Assembly: GCF_000181875.2 (NCBI RefSeq)
Contig: NC_012230.1
Coordinates: 1-36,518, forward strand
DNA: 36,518 nt
Reading direction: 5' to 3'
From: [Borrelia] finlandensis
Lineage (GTDB): Bacteria; Spirochaetota; Spirochaetia; Borreliales; Borreliaceae
Part shown: positions 36,460 through 36,518 of the stretch, piece by piece
How positions within the stretch are numbered: the stretch's first letter is position 1
Layout: each line of letters starts with the position of its first letter
Position numbers and translations under genes: made by a program
Notes under the pieces: generated by a model
The model's database searches: none
The model's input: only the letters and a program-made list of their open reading frames with translations
Told to the model about the DNA's origin: nothing

Positions 36460-36518
36460 AGATTAAGTATTTAGTTATTAGGGTTAATCTTTAGAGATAA
36501 AATATCTATACTAATTAA
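36460..36518. other. Right hairpin telomere and terminal inverted repeat
   Basis: Read inward from the tip: TTAATTAGTATAGATATTTT. The box-3 motif TAGTATA (36507-36513 as TATACTA) starts 5 nt in from the end. Positions 36460-36492 mirror 15-47 of the left end. This is the form of a Borrelia covalently closed hairpin processed by the telomere resolvase ResT; the window appears to reach the tip. Confidence 0.8.

Overview
The window looks like an almost complete linear plasmid of a Lyme disease spirochaete (Borrelia burgdorferi sensu lato). The evidence is extreme AT richness, dense lipoprotein genes of known Borrelia paralogous families, a PF57-PF50-PF32-PF49 replication and partition cassette, much pseudogene debris, and related termini. 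The last bases carry a telomere box-3 motif (TATACTA) 5 nt from the end. The first ~47 nt align, inverted, with the right terminus but start about 12 nt further in. The combination of a plasmid Pfs nucleosidase, an MFS transporter, a P13 paralogue, P35-type lipoproteins and PFam52 lipoproteins is what I recall for lp28-4 of strain B31. That assignment comes from memory, not from a search.

Layout. 1-3.2 kb: left terminus and a decayed copy of a P35/lipoprotein block. 3.6-4.4 kb: exported MTA/SAH nucleosidase. 5.0-5.75 kb: unclassified lipoprotein. 6.5-6.8 kb: small ORF. 7.5-9.6 kb: block A, a short lipoprotein followed by a P35-type lipoprotein, plus strand. 9.7-10.3 kb: minus-strand coding debris. 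11.4-14.7 kb: replication/partition cassette with a hairpin upstream and a GC-rich palindrome inside. 14.8-15.9 kb: debris. 15.94-17.12 kb: MFS transporter behind a 24-bp perfect hairpin. 17.5-19.8 kb: block B, an inverted copy of block A. 20.2-20.7 kb: P13-like membrane protein. 21.2-28.35 kb: P35-type paralogues, several broken (frameshifts and one lost start codon), one unrelated lipoprotein, and remnants of a second partition cassette. 28.8-31.9 kb: tandem array of three PFam52 lipoprotein genes, the middle one frameshifted and mosaic. 32-36.5 kb: PF49 fragment, SIMPL-domain pseudogene, phage-type DnaB helicase pseudogene, and a gene whose 5' end is lost beside the right telomere.

How it works together. 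The cassette at 11.7-14.7 kb is probably the working replicon module. Most intact genes encode exported proteins (lipoproteins, a P13-like porin, an exported nucleosidase), so the main contribution is probably to the cell surface and host interaction. Repeated paralogues, inverted blocks, homopolymer frameshifts and mosaic copies indicate frequent recombination among duplicated lipoprotein loci. I found no rRNA, tRNA, CRISPR array or intact transposase, and no recognisable defence system.
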